Shown: positions 20,520 through 32,749 of the stretch, piece by piece | Layout of the letters: every line of letters starts with the position of its first letter | Numbering within the stretch: the first letter of the stretch is position 1 | From: Polychytrium aggregatum | Taxonomy: Eukaryota; Chytridiomycota; Chytridiomycetes; Polychytriales | Length of the DNA stretch: 64,000 nt | Direction of reading: 5' to 3' | Assembly: GCF_025602895.1 (NCBI RefSeq) | Contig: NW_026516234.1 | Coordinates: 248,001-312,000, forward strand | Translations under genes and position numbers: made by a program | The notes under the pieces: model-generated | Database searches by the model: none | What the model was told of the DNA's origin: nothing | What the model saw: the letters and a program-made list of their open reading frames with translations, nothing else

Positions 20520-22752
20520 TTAGTTGTCCTTGGCGTCCTTCTTTTCGCTCTTGACATCTGCCTTTTCGTCTTTGGCATCTGCTTTCTCGTCCTTCTTGAC
20601 ATCTGCTTTTTCGTCCTTCGGATCCTTCTTTTCGTCTTTGACATCTGCTTTCTCTTCCTTCGGCTCCTTCTTCCCTTCCTTAGCATCTGCTTTCTCTTCT
20701 TTAGAATCCTTCTTCTCGTCCTTCTTGTCTTCCTTCGAATCCTTCTTCTCGTCCTTGGCATCTACCTTCTCTTCCTGCTTCTCTTCGTTTTTCTTCTTCT
20801 CCTCTTCATTTTTCTTCTTCTCTTCTTCCTCCTTCTTCTTTCTCTCCTCATCCTCCTTCTTCTTTCTCTCTTCTTCCTCCTTCCTCTTCTTCTCTTCCTC
20901 CTCCTTCTTCTTCTTCTCTTCTTCCCTTCTCCTCTTCTCCTCCTCGTCCTTCTTCTTCTTCCTGTCCAACTCGATACGGGAAACTTCCTTGATCAGATCT
21001 CTATCGACGCTCTGATCCACCAGCAGGTTCTCGCAGAGCTGAGGATAGAGAAACCAGATTCGGTGGGAACAGCCCAGCGATATAATCTCTTCCTTTTCGC
21101 GAGAGCAGTTCTCGTTGGCGGGGCAGTTCTCGACATGGTCGCCATCGAGAATGACGCTGTAGGAAAAGTCTGCGAGCAGTCGCATTTCTGAGCGCTCCAA
21201 GAAGATGAGACTAAGCATGGTCGAGATGAGGGAGTCGGACCATCGGTTGGTGCTGGTTGGGGAGAGACGAGTGCGACGGCGTCGTTAGGTGAGCTCATTT
21301 CGGGCAACAGCTGCGGCTCCCAGCGACGGCGAAACGTTCGCCAGACATCATCAGCACGATCGAGTGCACGGTTCCAATCTCGGTGGCTGGGGCCAAGTAC
21401 ATCGTCATCGGACTGCCGCGATGGACCTTTGCCGACAGCAACCTCGATGGCGCTCGTGTAGCATCTCCGGGACCGTAAGGCTCGGAAACTTACTAGATAT
21501 AGTCGTTTTCCTCGATATCAGACAGAATCTGGGTGACCCACGGAATAGTGGACATGCTCGTGGACTTGATCGACAGACTATCGCCGAAAGTGATGTCTTC
21601 AAATCTGCAAGAGCAATCAATCCCACGCAACAAGATCAGCGATCCAACAACAAGCTCAAACATCCCTGAGCACAGCGTCTGCCCTGTGCGGCGCTGGGGA
21701 TACCCAAACATTCGTGCGTAGAGCACAGCAGGCCCAGATATCCAAGACGTGCTCTGTGAAGCCTGGTGGTGTCTCGTCGTCCGGTGCTTTGGTCTCACGA
21801 GCAGCCCACGTCACAGCAGAAATATGGCATCGACTTACACCAAGGTGGGGTTGCGGATCCAGCCACTGTACCATCCGCTGAGCTTGGAGAGCGTCGGATT
21901 GTTTTCCATGATCATCTCCATGTAGCGCTTGATGCTGGAGATATAGACTGCAGGTCTTGCGTGGACCATATCAAATGCATACCGTTGGGCATTGGTCTGC
22001 ATGGAGAGGAACGGATCGGATTTGGGAGTCGCCAGAAACTGAAAGTAGGGGTCGATTTTCATGACAAAGTCGACATTCTGGACAGCCGGATGGAGAGCGA
22101 GCTTGATTGCAAAGAACGTATCGGCATTGGCTTGGGCGTTTCGGCGATGCCGAGCGCTTGTGTCGACGACTTCGAAGGAAATCAAGGCGGCCGCTCCATT
22201 CGCCGTATCGGCTATGTTTTGGCTGAACAGTCGCGAAATCTCGCTGTACTCATGGTCCGAAAGCGGGGTGTTGACAAAGACAAGCAAGTTGTACGGGTAC
22301 ACGGAGAAGAAGAATTTTGCCCAGCTGGAAAGGCTGACTTTGAACTGTTCGATCTGAGAGGGTTGCAGGAAGGTGGCGGCGACAGCGCGCGGGGAGTCGA
22401 GGGTGGGCCGGAGCGGGATTCGGCCCTGGATCGGGCGGCCATCCCGCCACCAGTCGTATCTCCAAGATCGCGGGACATTGGAGGCCGCCGTCGGCCAGCA
22501 GATCCAGATACCAGAGGCATCGCGGGCCGACCAGACGCCGGGGTCCGCGCAAGTCGATTCGGACGAGAAATTATTGCTTCGGACAAAGTAGTCCGAGTCC
22601 AAGTGGGTGATTCGGCTGAAGGCATGGTCCATCTGAGCCAGGCCATCATAGGTGGGCTTGGGATACAAGAGCATCATGGCGATCATCGCGAAAGCCACGA
22701 TGATCATGATCTTGCCCGGCGTAACCGAGCGCTGCAAGAAACAGAGGAGCAT
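20520..22752 (-). CDS. GT15 (KRE2/MNT1-family) alpha-mannosyltransferase-like protein with Lys/Glu-rich tail
   Basis: Three exons (22752-21839, 21604-21494, 21252-20520) give 585 residues in frame. Start at 22752 puts a type II signal anchor first (IMIIVAFAMIAMMLLYP). The lumenal domain follows the GT15 pattern: RAVAATFLQPSQIEQF, LSSWAKFFFSVYPYNLLVFVN, a NVDFVMKIDPYFQF block matching the family's YYWRVEPDV, then SDPFLSMQTNAQRYAF. Across the introns come VFEDITFGDS and YTNRWSDSLISTMLSLIFLE, matching ERWGDAPVHTLALALFL. The acidic EPD-type motif is KIDP here, so donor binding may differ. GT15 enzymes extend N- and O-linked mannans in the Golgi. The last ~135 residues are almost only K, E, D and R (KKEEEEKK then KDEKKDSKE repeats), an unusual lumenal or linker tail. 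Donor and activity are not proven. Confidence 0.78.
20523..20965 (-). repeat. Coding tandem repeat for Lys/Glu/Asp-rich tail
   Basis: Pyrimidine-rich TTCTTCTC and CTTTTCGTCTTTGGCATC units on the plus strand encode the KKEEE and DAKDEKK repeats of the GT15 protein. Two repeat types are adjacent: trinucleotide (20780-20965) and a roughly 18-30 bp unit (20523-20770). Confidence 0.85.
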
Positions 22753-23487
22753 GAGCCCAAGAAAGTCAGATGGGCGATCACCCAGACTGCCAGACACGAT
22801 GCCAGACACGATGCTGGAGTCGGCCGGCCACCAGATCGCGCAGACTGAAGGGCCCGAGGAGCGAGCAGGACTGGCCCACCAAGACCGGCGAAGCGTGAGG
22901 AGAGCAGCGACACGTTCGCTTCCTCGGCCGAGCAGCTCTCTTGTCGTGCGCAATTAGTCCGCCCGAGTCGCCCGGTGCCGTATGAGAACAAATGCCCGTC
23001 CAACGCGGCGACCTTACCAAGCTTAAACCACGGAACGCGTGCCTCATGACGGACAGGGTTGGGCGTAGAACAGGATCGTGGCCCAAGTGATAGCGATGAA
23101 GACGAGCAGAGATGTTGCGACCAAAGCCGCAGAGCGTTAGGAGAAGAGGGAACGAGCGATGGGGCGGCAGCCGGCGACGGAGGGAGGTCTTGAGCGGCCG
23201 GCCGCGGCTCGAAGGGCGGGATGAAGACGGACGGTGTCCGCCTGAGGAAGGAGAAAATGGCGCGCGGAGGAGGGAAAGGAAGGCGCCCTGGAGCAGTCGA
23301 TGGACAAGGGTCAGCACGATCCGAGATGGACGAGTCTGAGGCCGACGGGGGCCAGAAGGACGACAGCGCGGGCAGCCAACGAGCCCGGAGTGTGATTACC
23401 GAGCATTGCCGTGATGCGATGGAGTGTTGGCGGCGGCAGATCCGCTGCGACGACCGCGAGCATCGATCGAATATCTTCAAGCGACTA

Positions 23488-23680
23488 TGGCATCGACTGC
23501 ACCAACTATTAAATCAACTGTTCCATCGACTATGGCATCAACTGTCCCATCGACTATTAAATCAACTGTTCCATCGACTATTAAATCGACAGCATCGACT
23601 GCTCCATCGACTACTCCATCAACTATTAAATCAACTTTCTTATCAACTGCTCCATCGACTATTAAATCGAATACTCCATC
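23488..23680. repeat. Minisatellite based on ATCGACTATTAAATCAACTG
   Basis: Imperfect 12-24 bp units with CATCGACTATTAAATCAACT recur about ten times. In one plus-strand frame it reads as Ser/Thr-rich STVPSTIKS repeats, in another as LLNQLFHRLL. I see no splice-consistent gene around it. Confidence 0.85.
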
Positions 23681-24278
23681 CCGAGTACAGTCTCGACGAT
23701 TTCCGGCTTGGCGACATTGCCGCTGCCCCTCGGGCGGGCTGTCTCCTCCCGCCGCGCTGCCACGAGCTCCGAGTTGCATCCGACCGAGTGCATGAGTGCG
23801 CTCTTCCGGGGGGGGGATCAACCACCTGCCTTTCCGAATCGCACAAGGCAGTCCACGAGCCCACGACTGCTTCCACTCGACACCCAAGCGTCCATCCGGC
23901 TTACTCGCCCAGGCACGCCAGTCGCCAGCCTTCCCTGTCGCCTCCGTCGCCCCGCGATTGTCTTGGGAGTACCGACCTTGCGTCCCGATCCACCAGCCCT
24001 CGACGACAGCCACGCGGACATCGATGCCACCCGGCATTTGCCCGTGGGTGTATGTTCTGCACCGTGGGTGTACTCTCTACCCTCGTGGGAAACGGAGGCA
24101 GTTCCGCCAAGTCCTTTACTGGTGACCATGTTTGTGCCAGCGCCCTGAGGGCACAGCAACCCACCCCCTCCCGCCTGCCAAGGTGGCGTATCCGCCAGAA
24201 CAGCGCCCGGCAAGCATCAGCCGAACCGACCGGCGGCAGCCACCTCCCCCACGAGCCCACACGACGGCCGACGGCTCC

Positions 24279-24320
24279 AGGACGGCTCCAGGACGGCTCC
24301 AGGACGGCTCCAGGACGGCT
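24279..24320. repeat. 11-bp tandem repeat GGCTCCAGGAC
   Basis: About four consecutive copies of GGCTCCAGGAC. Confidence 0.85.
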
Positions 24321-25047
24321 CTGGCCAAAGCGGATGCAATCGTGACGCCAGACGAGCAGGCCTGCGAGCCAAGACCACAACAAGAGCGCCGACCAAGGCA
24401 GCGCCGCAGCCACAAAGGGCGGCGCTGGCCGATCGTCCTCAGCGAACCCCGGGGCAGGCAAGGCCCTGCCGACCAGGCCTTGTCGCTGCCAGCTCCAAGG
24501 GACGAATGTTGAAGCCACGCTGCACTCGCTGCCGTGCCCCCCCCCCACGCAACAGACAAAGCTCGCCCGCTGTTATGCAAGGGCGAACCGGAAAGTGTGT
24601 AAACAAACACTCTCCGCGCGTCGCCGGTAATCCGGCCGGGGTGGGAACTTGCACAAAAGCAGACACTCTGCCTTTGGCTGCCTGGGCCGATAGCCTTGGC
24701 CTATCAGACCGCCTTCTGCTCCGACATTCTCTCCGAGCAGCGCCCAGAGTTTGCCGGCTTCCATCCACCCATCCGTCCGGACGAATCTCTGCAGCTGTAA
24801 GTGTGCAGCCGTCCTCGCCCCAAACATCTGCATTCGGCGTCGATCGGCTCGGCTCGGCCCTCCCTCCTTCCGCCCAAAAAAAGCGTCGCTCAGTTGTTGA
24901 AACCTGCCCTGTCGCCGGTTTGCCTGGACCTCCCTCTGCTGCAGCTTCCGTCTCCCAGAAAGGCCACCGCTTGCCCGTACCACCCCATCCCGCACGTCCT
25001 GCTGCTACAGGTCGCCCCCTACAATCATCTCTGACCGCCCTCTGGCC

Positions 25048-28000
25048 ATGAAGCTCACAACGTCTGCATTCCCACAGCCGTCGGCATCGCCCAACATCAC
25101 CCCATCCAGCTCGCCCATGATGCTCCGACACAAACGGCGAGGCCATCCCGTCAACCTCAAGATGGGCCAAAAGACCCGCTTCGTTGGAAAGTACCTGGGC
25201 GACTCGTACTCGCTCCGCATCGAGTCGCTCGTCCTGCGACTTCTTGAGGCCCAACAGGCCAACACCGGATACCGCTTCACCGACCAGGCCGTGCTGTCTG
25301 TGCGCTCGCTCTTTGCCTCCTCATACTCGGACCAAGACCTCAAGCCCTGGCGGATCTGGCTGCAGCCCTCGTCCCTGACGAAGCTGCTGCTTGCCATGTC
25401 CATCGCCTGCCCGCCCTCCAACCTGTCGCCCTCATACGCCGAATTCATCGAGCTGCTCTTGAATCTGGCCGAGATGCCATCGCTCCCGATCGCCATCCAG
25501 TCACAACTGCTGGAGCCCTATGTTCCCAAAGACAAGATCCGGCAGACGTCGCTGGAACCAAAGGACGCTGCTTTGTCGGCGCTGTCGTGGCCGTCTGCGG
25601 GGTCGCCAGAGAGCGACGACTCGAGCTCCAGAGGCTCAGCGACAACGGCCTCGGACCAGAAGCGGCGGATCACTGTCCAGTCGCTCATGAACATGGACGA
25701 TTCGCTGGACGACGCCTGCGACCTCGTCGGGTTGATCCCTCTGAGCTCCTCGTACGAGCTGTCCAGGGCCACCACGACCGAGGCCATCCGGGTCTTTTTC
25801 GATGTGAGTTTCGCAGCTGCTGTCGTTGAGTGCTGTGCGCTGCGGTCGCCCGCCGCCGTCGTCATGTCGTCTCCCACCCCAGGTCTTGGGCGGCCCATGC
25901 ACAGCGAGTCACTCGTTGTACGTAAGCAGTGCCGTTGCTTACCCTTGTCTCGATCAAAACATAATCAGTCGTTTTCACCCAGGCTGCTTCCATGCCGCCT
26001 GTTCAACCCGTCCGTCACCTCAGCGAGATGGGCCACCTTGCCGGACTACTTGCAAGATATCATCGTGGCCCTGGGACTCAGCGACATGGCTCGGTCGCAG
26101 ACGGACCAGCGGGCCATTGTGCCTTACTACATGAAGTCGCGCGCCTCGATCGTCAAGGCTCTCGAAGATCCGACACTCGAGACTGTTCAAGGATTCTTGC
26201 TGCTGGCACGACTGTCAAAGTGTATGATATGCGATTGGATCCAGAGATTCTCTGATGCACGATCTGGTCTTGCCCTCGATGCATCGTCGCCCGCTGAGTG
26301 CGGCTCGGGATGGGATCCTTGGGTGGGCTCTTCTCTGGAACGTTTGTACTTACCTGCTTGCCTTCCTCACTGTGTTGAAACGTCCAAAATGACCTTTGCT
26401 CTCCAGTGATGGGCCACCGTAAGTCTGCTCTCAGTGAAGCCCACTCCTATCTTGTTTGCGGTCTGGTGGTCGACTGAGGCGATTGCAACCTAGCTGTGCC
26501 TTGTGCCTTACACAGTGCCCATGTCCCATTCCTCCATCATTTAGTGACTGTCAGCAACAACTTTCTGTTCATCGCCACCCGGCTGGCCATTCGGATGGGT
26601 CTGCAGTCCGACCGACCTGTCGAGCTCCAATCGCGCCCGCCCCACCACGTCGTGGAGGGAGATTCAGAAAGCCGCCGGTGGTTCGAAGGCCAAGTCCGCA
26701 GACGGACATGGTACAGCTGCTGCTTCTTCATCCTCGGCGATGCTCTGCCCGACCCGGCTCGGGGCTCGGATCGACCTCTGGCCACGGCCGTCCAGTTCTT
26801 CGAGTCGCCTCCTCCATCCGACGAAGCCACGTTCCTGACGGCGACCTGCTCGGAAACCTCAAACGTCATCAGCATACCGCCGGTGCCCGACTCTCGGTTT
26901 GAGCGGTACCACGAGAGCCTCCTGTTTCTGACAAAGTTTTACCAAAAGAACGTGTACTTTATGACCCTGTACAGCTCCGGATTGGATGGCCTGGACACGG
27001 CCCTGGAGACTATCTATGACCAGAGCATCGACCGGGAACTCAAGCGTCTGAACGACTGGTTCGACTCGATGCCCGAGTGGACCAAGCAGCTGCTTCACGC
27101 CGACCGAGCCGAGCACTACCCTCGCCAGACTATCGTCGATATCTTTGTGCTGAGGCTGATGTACTGCATCTGTGCGGGCATGCTCTACTACCCGAGTCTG
27201 GTCCGAGGTAGGCTGGCCCGGGCGATGCCGCTGCTGTTGCCGCTGCTGGTGCTGTTGCATTGCTGTGTCGTTGTGTGATTGTGTGATTGTGTGTGATTGT
27301 GTGTGATTGTGTGTGATTGTGTGTGATTGTGTGTGATTGTGTGTGATTGTGTGTGGTTGAAAGTATGAGAGAGGCGTCTAGGAGATCCCACAATGGTCGA
27401 CGAGCATTCGATGGGCATTCGATGTGGTCGTTGCTCCTGCATCCTCTTGCCTCTTCCATCCCCCTCACCCCATGTTCCTCCGTGCATGCCCCTCATCATG
27501 TTCTCCTCACTCCATGCCTCCTCGCTGTCAGAACTGTGGACGCGTGGCGCAGCTCGGCCACAGGACAGCGACTCGTTCCGGCAGCTGCTCAAGTGGTCGA
27601 ACGCCGTCCTGAACACCCTCAAGACCTATACCCGATACGACCCCTCGATAGCCCATATCAACCGCGCCGTGATCAGTCCGTTCGTGATTGTCTATGTCAT
27701 GGTAAGCCTGTGCGTGATGCACTGTGATGTGGTACTGGCGGGAGGCGTGGAGGGAAAGGAGTTTATGATTCGTGAACCAGCACCACGGGAACGATAGCAG
27801 AGCACACATGGGATGTGGGGTCAGTCGACGAGGACGAGCAGCGACGGGGCTCCACAGCACGACAGAGGTTGGACGGTCCTGTCGACTCCCGCGGGCTGCA
27901 TCGGAATGCATGGAGCGCAAGTGGGTTGCAGGGCCTGTTCGCTGCGGCTTTGGCTTGCTCGACACCATCCTGGCCCATCCCGCTCCTCCTGCATCTCGAA

Positions 28001-28440
28001 CCACTGTGCACCGCCCATTTGCTTGACCCTGCTCCACTCTGCGCTTTCCGCCTGCTGCCGATGTACTTGATTGTGTTGCTGACATGCCACTCTCATTTGC
28101 TCCACTTTGGTGCTTGCATCTCCCTCTCTGTTTTATGCAGATGATCCTGCTGCTGATACGGATCGACCCAAGGATCTTTACTCCAGAGTGTGCCTTGATA
28201 TTCCAAAAACTCCCCAAGGAGCCGCACGTCCACACGCCAGCGCATTCGTCAGCCAAGGTGTTCCTGGCCACCTTTCAGGATTACCTGACGGACGCTCTGC
28301 GAGGCAAGCTCACTCGCATCGGCCAAGACCTGCAGCCGCTGGCGCCGGGGGTCAAGGAGAAGCTGGTGCGATATCGGAGGAAGCTCGATATCATGTCTGA
28401 GTTTGCCCTTGGTCCATGGGTTCCGTCGGCATGGCTGTGA
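25048..28440 (+). CDS. Fungal-specific transcription factor domain protein without a zinc cluster
   Basis: Seven exons (25048-25803, 25883-25921, 25969-26219, 26407-26418, 26555-27207, 27532-27701, 28141-28440) close in frame to 726 residues. The N-terminal domain (RGHPVNLKMGQK, GKYLGDSYSLRIE, PWRIWLQPSSLTKLLLAM, LSPSYAEFIELLLNLAE) is shared with the paralogue at 32750 and is not a family I recognise. After a Ser-rich linker with KRRITVQSLMN comes a region like the Fungal_trans middle-homology region: ALEDPTLETVQGFLLLARLS, then across a microexon IATRLAIRMGLQSDRP and RRRTWYSCCFFILGDAL. No Zn2Cys6 cluster is visible, so DNA binding, if any, must come from the N-terminal domain. Role as regulator is inferred. 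Confidence 0.75.
26407..26418 (+). other. 12-nt microexon
   Basis: Bounded by CTCCAG before and GTAAGT after. Including it makes the frame run LLLARLSNDGPPNNFLFIAT, joining two conserved parts of the middle-homology region. Exact closure of the whole 2181-nt CDS supports it. Confidence 0.75.
27272..27358. repeat. TGTGTGAT microsatellite in an intron
   Basis: About ten copies of an 8-bp unit (GTGTGATT) inside intron 5 of the transcription-factor-like gene. Confidence 0.9.
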
Positions 28441-31400
28441 ACAGAGATTGGAATGAAGTTTGGACAACACGCGCGAGTGAGTGGATGGGAGGAGAATGCG
28501 GAAGGCAGGAGAGATGAGGCAGAGGAAAGGCCGGCTCGGCCGTCAACGACCTGTCCGACTGAAAGCCAGCAGCGGCAACGGCCTCGACCGGTCCCTTCGT
28601 GTCCCTCTGTTGGTCGACCTGGTCTGCCTCCCTCCGCCATTCTCTCTCTCGCGGCCTGTCTCATCTGCCGACTTGCGGGAGGAGTGGTCCCTGACATCGC
28701 CCGCCATGGGAAAGCTCCAAGGGCAGGCCGGACTGTCTGCAGCCGCTGCAGCTGCACACTCGCGGTGATTGCTTGGGAGAGTGACGGAATCAAAATGCGT
28801 GTTCACGAGCAGGAACAACGGGAGTCAGTCGCATGGCGAGGCTACGGAGGGGGGGGGATGCAAGTGCAGTTGGTCGGATGACCTATTACATTGGCGGTAC
28901 CGCTGTCCGTGCCATCGCCATTGGCATCGTCATTGTTCTCCAGGTGCATATGCATGAGTGTATATGAGGGGGACGCAGGTCCAGCACCGGTCAGGTCCGG
29001 TGATCAGCTCCCACCCTTACTACTGCCACACGGGTCGGGCCATGCTGCAGATCGGCCTGACCACTTCTGCGGACCGACGGGACGAGGCAGGAGTGGAAGA
29101 GGCGATGACGGCGGACGTGGGAGAAAGGCCAGCGGCGGAACGCGAGGAGGATGCGCAACGAAAGCCACCAAAGCACGAGGCCGATTGGGCAGCAAGTGCA
29201 ACGGTGCGCAACGGTGCGCAACAGGACAAACCGAAAAGACCCTCAAAGGACGGACTCTGCCTCGGCCGCCGGACAAGGAGCAGGATGGCCAGGACCGCCT
29301 GCAGCGAGAGGCGCCGGAACGGACTGCACCGATGTACAACGTCCCGAGGCGTCGATACCTGGGTGGTGCTGTTGCGACTGCGACTGCGACTGCGACTGCA
29401 GCTGAAACTGAAACTGATGCCACTACTGCATAGACTCGATGTCGAGCCCCGTTCTCACGGCAGACGCGTTCTGGTCAAGCGAGAGAATTGTCGCCATGGC
29501 CCCCCCCTCCCTGTCGACAGTGCCACCAAGATCAAGGCGGACCTGGTTCCCATGGCGATCTCGAAGTAATGGGAGGCGAGACTCGTGGTGGCTCAGGCGG
29601 GACGGTGAGGTCCGACGCCGACCGGGAAAGAGGCTTCATGGGATTGCTCTCCGGCAGGTTGCGAAAGACAAAGTGGAGACATCCAAATTGAAGCAGCCGA
29701 CGGCGTTTCTGGGTGCGGGGTTCCCACCATCCACTTTGGGGCGGCGCCAAAAGACATGGTCGCCAACCAAAAGCGGGGTCTGAATCGCTCCGATATCCAA
29801 GGCGAGCGTGTTTGTTTGTCTCCAAGGCGGCGCCAGAGTGACGCCAGGTGATCCTGACAGGGCACGCGAGATGTTTGTGGTGCGTCTGATTGGCACCACG
29901 CTCCGAGGATGAGACGAAAAGGGGTGGGAAACGAGGGCCCCGGCATGCGAGTGATTGCAGCGCTGGCAAAACGGAAGTAGCCGGCTGACCGCTTCCCGAC
30001 AAGGCTGCACGAGCGCAAGTAGTGCCCAGGCGCTTTCCCTGGCGGTGCCTGCCTTGACGAGCGAGCACTGGCGGTGGGTATCAGCGTCGGTGGCGCTTGG
30101 TCTTTTCTTTTCGCTCTTTCTTGCTCTGCGGATCGCTGGTGCTGTTGGCAGTGCTGGGCGATGCAGCTGGGGGGGGGTGGTGTTGGCGATGCAATTGATG
30201 GTGCTGGGGCTGTGGCATGGAACCAGAGAGCTGTCCTTGCGCTCCAGGGGCGTGTCGGCGATGACAAATGCCGGTGCGAGCACGAAGCCCCATTCGGGCG
30301 GTCTGTTGTTGCCGGATGTGTCTGGGAGGCGAGTCCTTGACTGCCCACGGCAAACCACCGGAGCGCGGCGTCCGCTGGTTGTCAGCACCGGTGCATTGCA
30401 ATGTTCCCAGGGCAGCTTGAGTTACTTGCTCGGGCTGTGTCTACTGATCGCACAGGGCCGAGGCACTCGCGCCAACGCCCGAGCCCTGCAAGCGACTCCT
30501 GCGCCAACCCTTGCTCCTCTCGTGCCGAAGCCGTCACGGCGCTCGCCCGCGGCTCTGGCAGCGACCCTCTCTTGCGCTCCCTCCTCCTCTGCTGACCACT
30601 CGGCGATGCAGCCCTTTGGCCGGCACCACAAGCAGAGGGATTCCCGCAGACCAACCAGGGTGGCCCGGCGTGGGGTTGGTCTGCAGGCACCTTTGTCGCA
30701 GGCGCTCGGCGGCTCGGCGGCAGCCTTGCCCTCGGCTCGCCACGGGCCGGGGGGCGGCTCAACCACGGCCGGCAGCTGGGCATGGGCGGCCGGGCCGAGG
30801 ATCACTCTGCCGGCGCAGACAAGCTGGGGAGGACGGCCCACGCGGCAGCCAGCAACACGGCCGACCGAGATGAAGGCCCGCGGCCTTGTGCACCGCCAAG
30901 CAACCCCGAGGGTGATACGGGGCGCTGCTGTGCGCCGAGGGCAGGTGCGCGAGCATGCCCGCCTTGCTGCTGGCATACACGGCGCTTGCCTGCAGACAGC
31001 CGTGACCCGCCGACAGAGCTTGCGTGCTTGATTAGCTTGACTGCTTGATCGCTTGATTATCTTGATTATCTTGATTAGCTTGATTTGTTTACCGATTGCT
31101 TGCTGGAGGTTTCCCGCAGTGTGACGCTGCAGCCCACTGCCTTCGTTCACGCCGTGTGCCTTGTCGGGGCTGTGTGGGTGCAGATGACCCCCAGGCAGCA
31201 CCACTTGTGCAGGCCACCCCATCCTTGGCCTGCATCCGCGGGCCTTGCACGGCTGGCCCCATGTTTGTCTCGCCGTGGAGGGCCGATGTGGAGGACAACA
31301 GCGGAAGGCGTTGGTGCACACAAGGAGCGCTGTCGCGACAAAAGCCCAAGTCGATGCACACCAGGCCAACGTGGCTCTGGACAGAAGCAGCGATCTTGGC

Positions 31401-32749
31401 GAAAGGGCACGGCGCTGTCAACCAGGCGCCGTCCAGGAGCATCGACCCAGAAGCTGTCGCAGACGACAAGGCATGGGTGTCTGGGGAAGCGTTCATGGGG
31501 GAGGTTGTGCTGACTACCACGGGGCGACAAGCTCGACGCAGCTGGGGCGGGTAAAAGTCCGTGAGCCGTGCGCTGTGTTGGAGAGCACAGAGACTGTGCG
31601 GACACTGTGGGAACTGTGGATACTCTGAGCGGATACTCTTAGTGGATACTCTTAGTGGATACTCTGAGTGGATACACTGGCCGACAACGCTGTCGACACT
31701 CGGTCGACACTCGGTCGTTAGCATCGATTTGTTAACACACCCGTGGCCAGCAGGCCCCGAAATCACCACCGCCAGCGCCCGTCTTCGTCGTGGGCAGTCG
31801 CCAGGGCCGACAAACAAAAGTGGAAAAAGCCAGGGCGAGTATTGCCGGTTTTCATTTGCCTCCCCACAAGGCCGGCGACTGCACCACTGCACCCCGCTCG
31901 GTCTCGTATCGCCCGCGGTCGGTTCTCGGAACTATATATACACTGGCGCATGGCCTCCGGATGCGTACAAACGAGAAAGACGCTGGCTCCTTTCTGCTTT
32001 TTCCTCTGCCCTGCCCATAATTTGCTGCACACCCGCCCCGCTGCATCGGCGTCGCTCCGTTCTCCGATTGCCCTCTGGCCGTTGCCCAGATTGCCCGCCG
32101 GCTGTTTCCCTTCCATCTCCGCGCATTTGCCCTCCCTCCCTCCCGCTTTTCATTGCGCTGCTCGGTCCACCCCCATTACCACCGCGACGCTCTTTCCTCT
32201 GTCTCGAGCTCGCCCATCGCATTCCCCTCTTCTTCTGCTTCTCGGCACGATCTCCCCCTCGCTTCCTGGCAGAGTCCGACCCTGCTGTCCTCCCACGACC
32301 TTACTCGCCTTCCCCTCCCCCCACGCTGTTATCCGTATCCGTGGCGATATTGCCTTCTGTCTGCATCGGCACTACTTCCGCGCCTGTTGTGCCGTCCAAA
32401 CGTCCAAGACGCACGCTGCAATCTGTATTCGATAGCCACCAACGCCTGCCATACGCAATCCTGCGCCTGCCTCCGCCATAAACCACCCTGGCGTTCACAC
32501 TCGCATAGGCCATCATATTGCCTTTGGAATCTGTACCGGCCCATCCCCACGCCGCCGCATCAGCGCAAGTCGCCTGAACTTTGTACTCGCCTCTCTGCCG
32601 ACACATACTCTCTGTGCCGGTATATACTATCTCTGGCACCCACCTTCTGCCGCGACTACCTTCCGCCACCCGCTCCAGGCTACTATCGACCTGGATCCAC
32701 ACTCCCTGCTTCACACTCCCTGCTCGGCCCCTGCCTACCTTTGCTATCC
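28441..32749. other. Large gene-free, repeat-bearing intergenic region
   Basis: About 4.3 kb. Several long frames exist on both strands (for instance 29955-31031 plus and 30422-31369 minus), but they overlap each other, are Arg/Ala/Pro-rich and show no domain, so I call them GC-driven. Short repeats occur near 29376-29405 (CTGCGA), 31021-31085 (TTGATTATC) and 31618-31678. A pyrimidine-rich tract lies at 32050-32340, 5' of the next gene, with TATATATA near 31935. Confidence 0.5.
31618..31678. repeat. 13-bp tandem repeat GTGGATACTCTTA
   Basis: About four to five copies of GTGGATACTCTTA-like units, followed by a doubled GTCGACACTCG. Confidence 0.85.

Larger units (their letters stand above)
22753..25047. 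other. Repeat-rich intergenic region, no supported gene
   Basis: 2.3 kb between divergent genes. Long open frames on both strands (e.g. 23221-24345) have erratic composition and no recognisable domain, and I treat them as chance frames in GC-rich DNA. It contains a minisatellite (23490-23680) and an 11-bp repeat (24279-24320). Confidence 0.5.

Noticed and set aside
23221-24345. 374-codon plus-strand frame with HRLLNQL repeats
   Set aside because: Repeat-generated; the same DNA gives STVPSTIKS in another frame, with no reason to prefer either.
29955-31031. 358-codon plus-strand frame
   Set aside because: Ala/Arg/Gly/Pro-rich, overlapped by equally long minus frames, no domain; expected by chance at this GC content.
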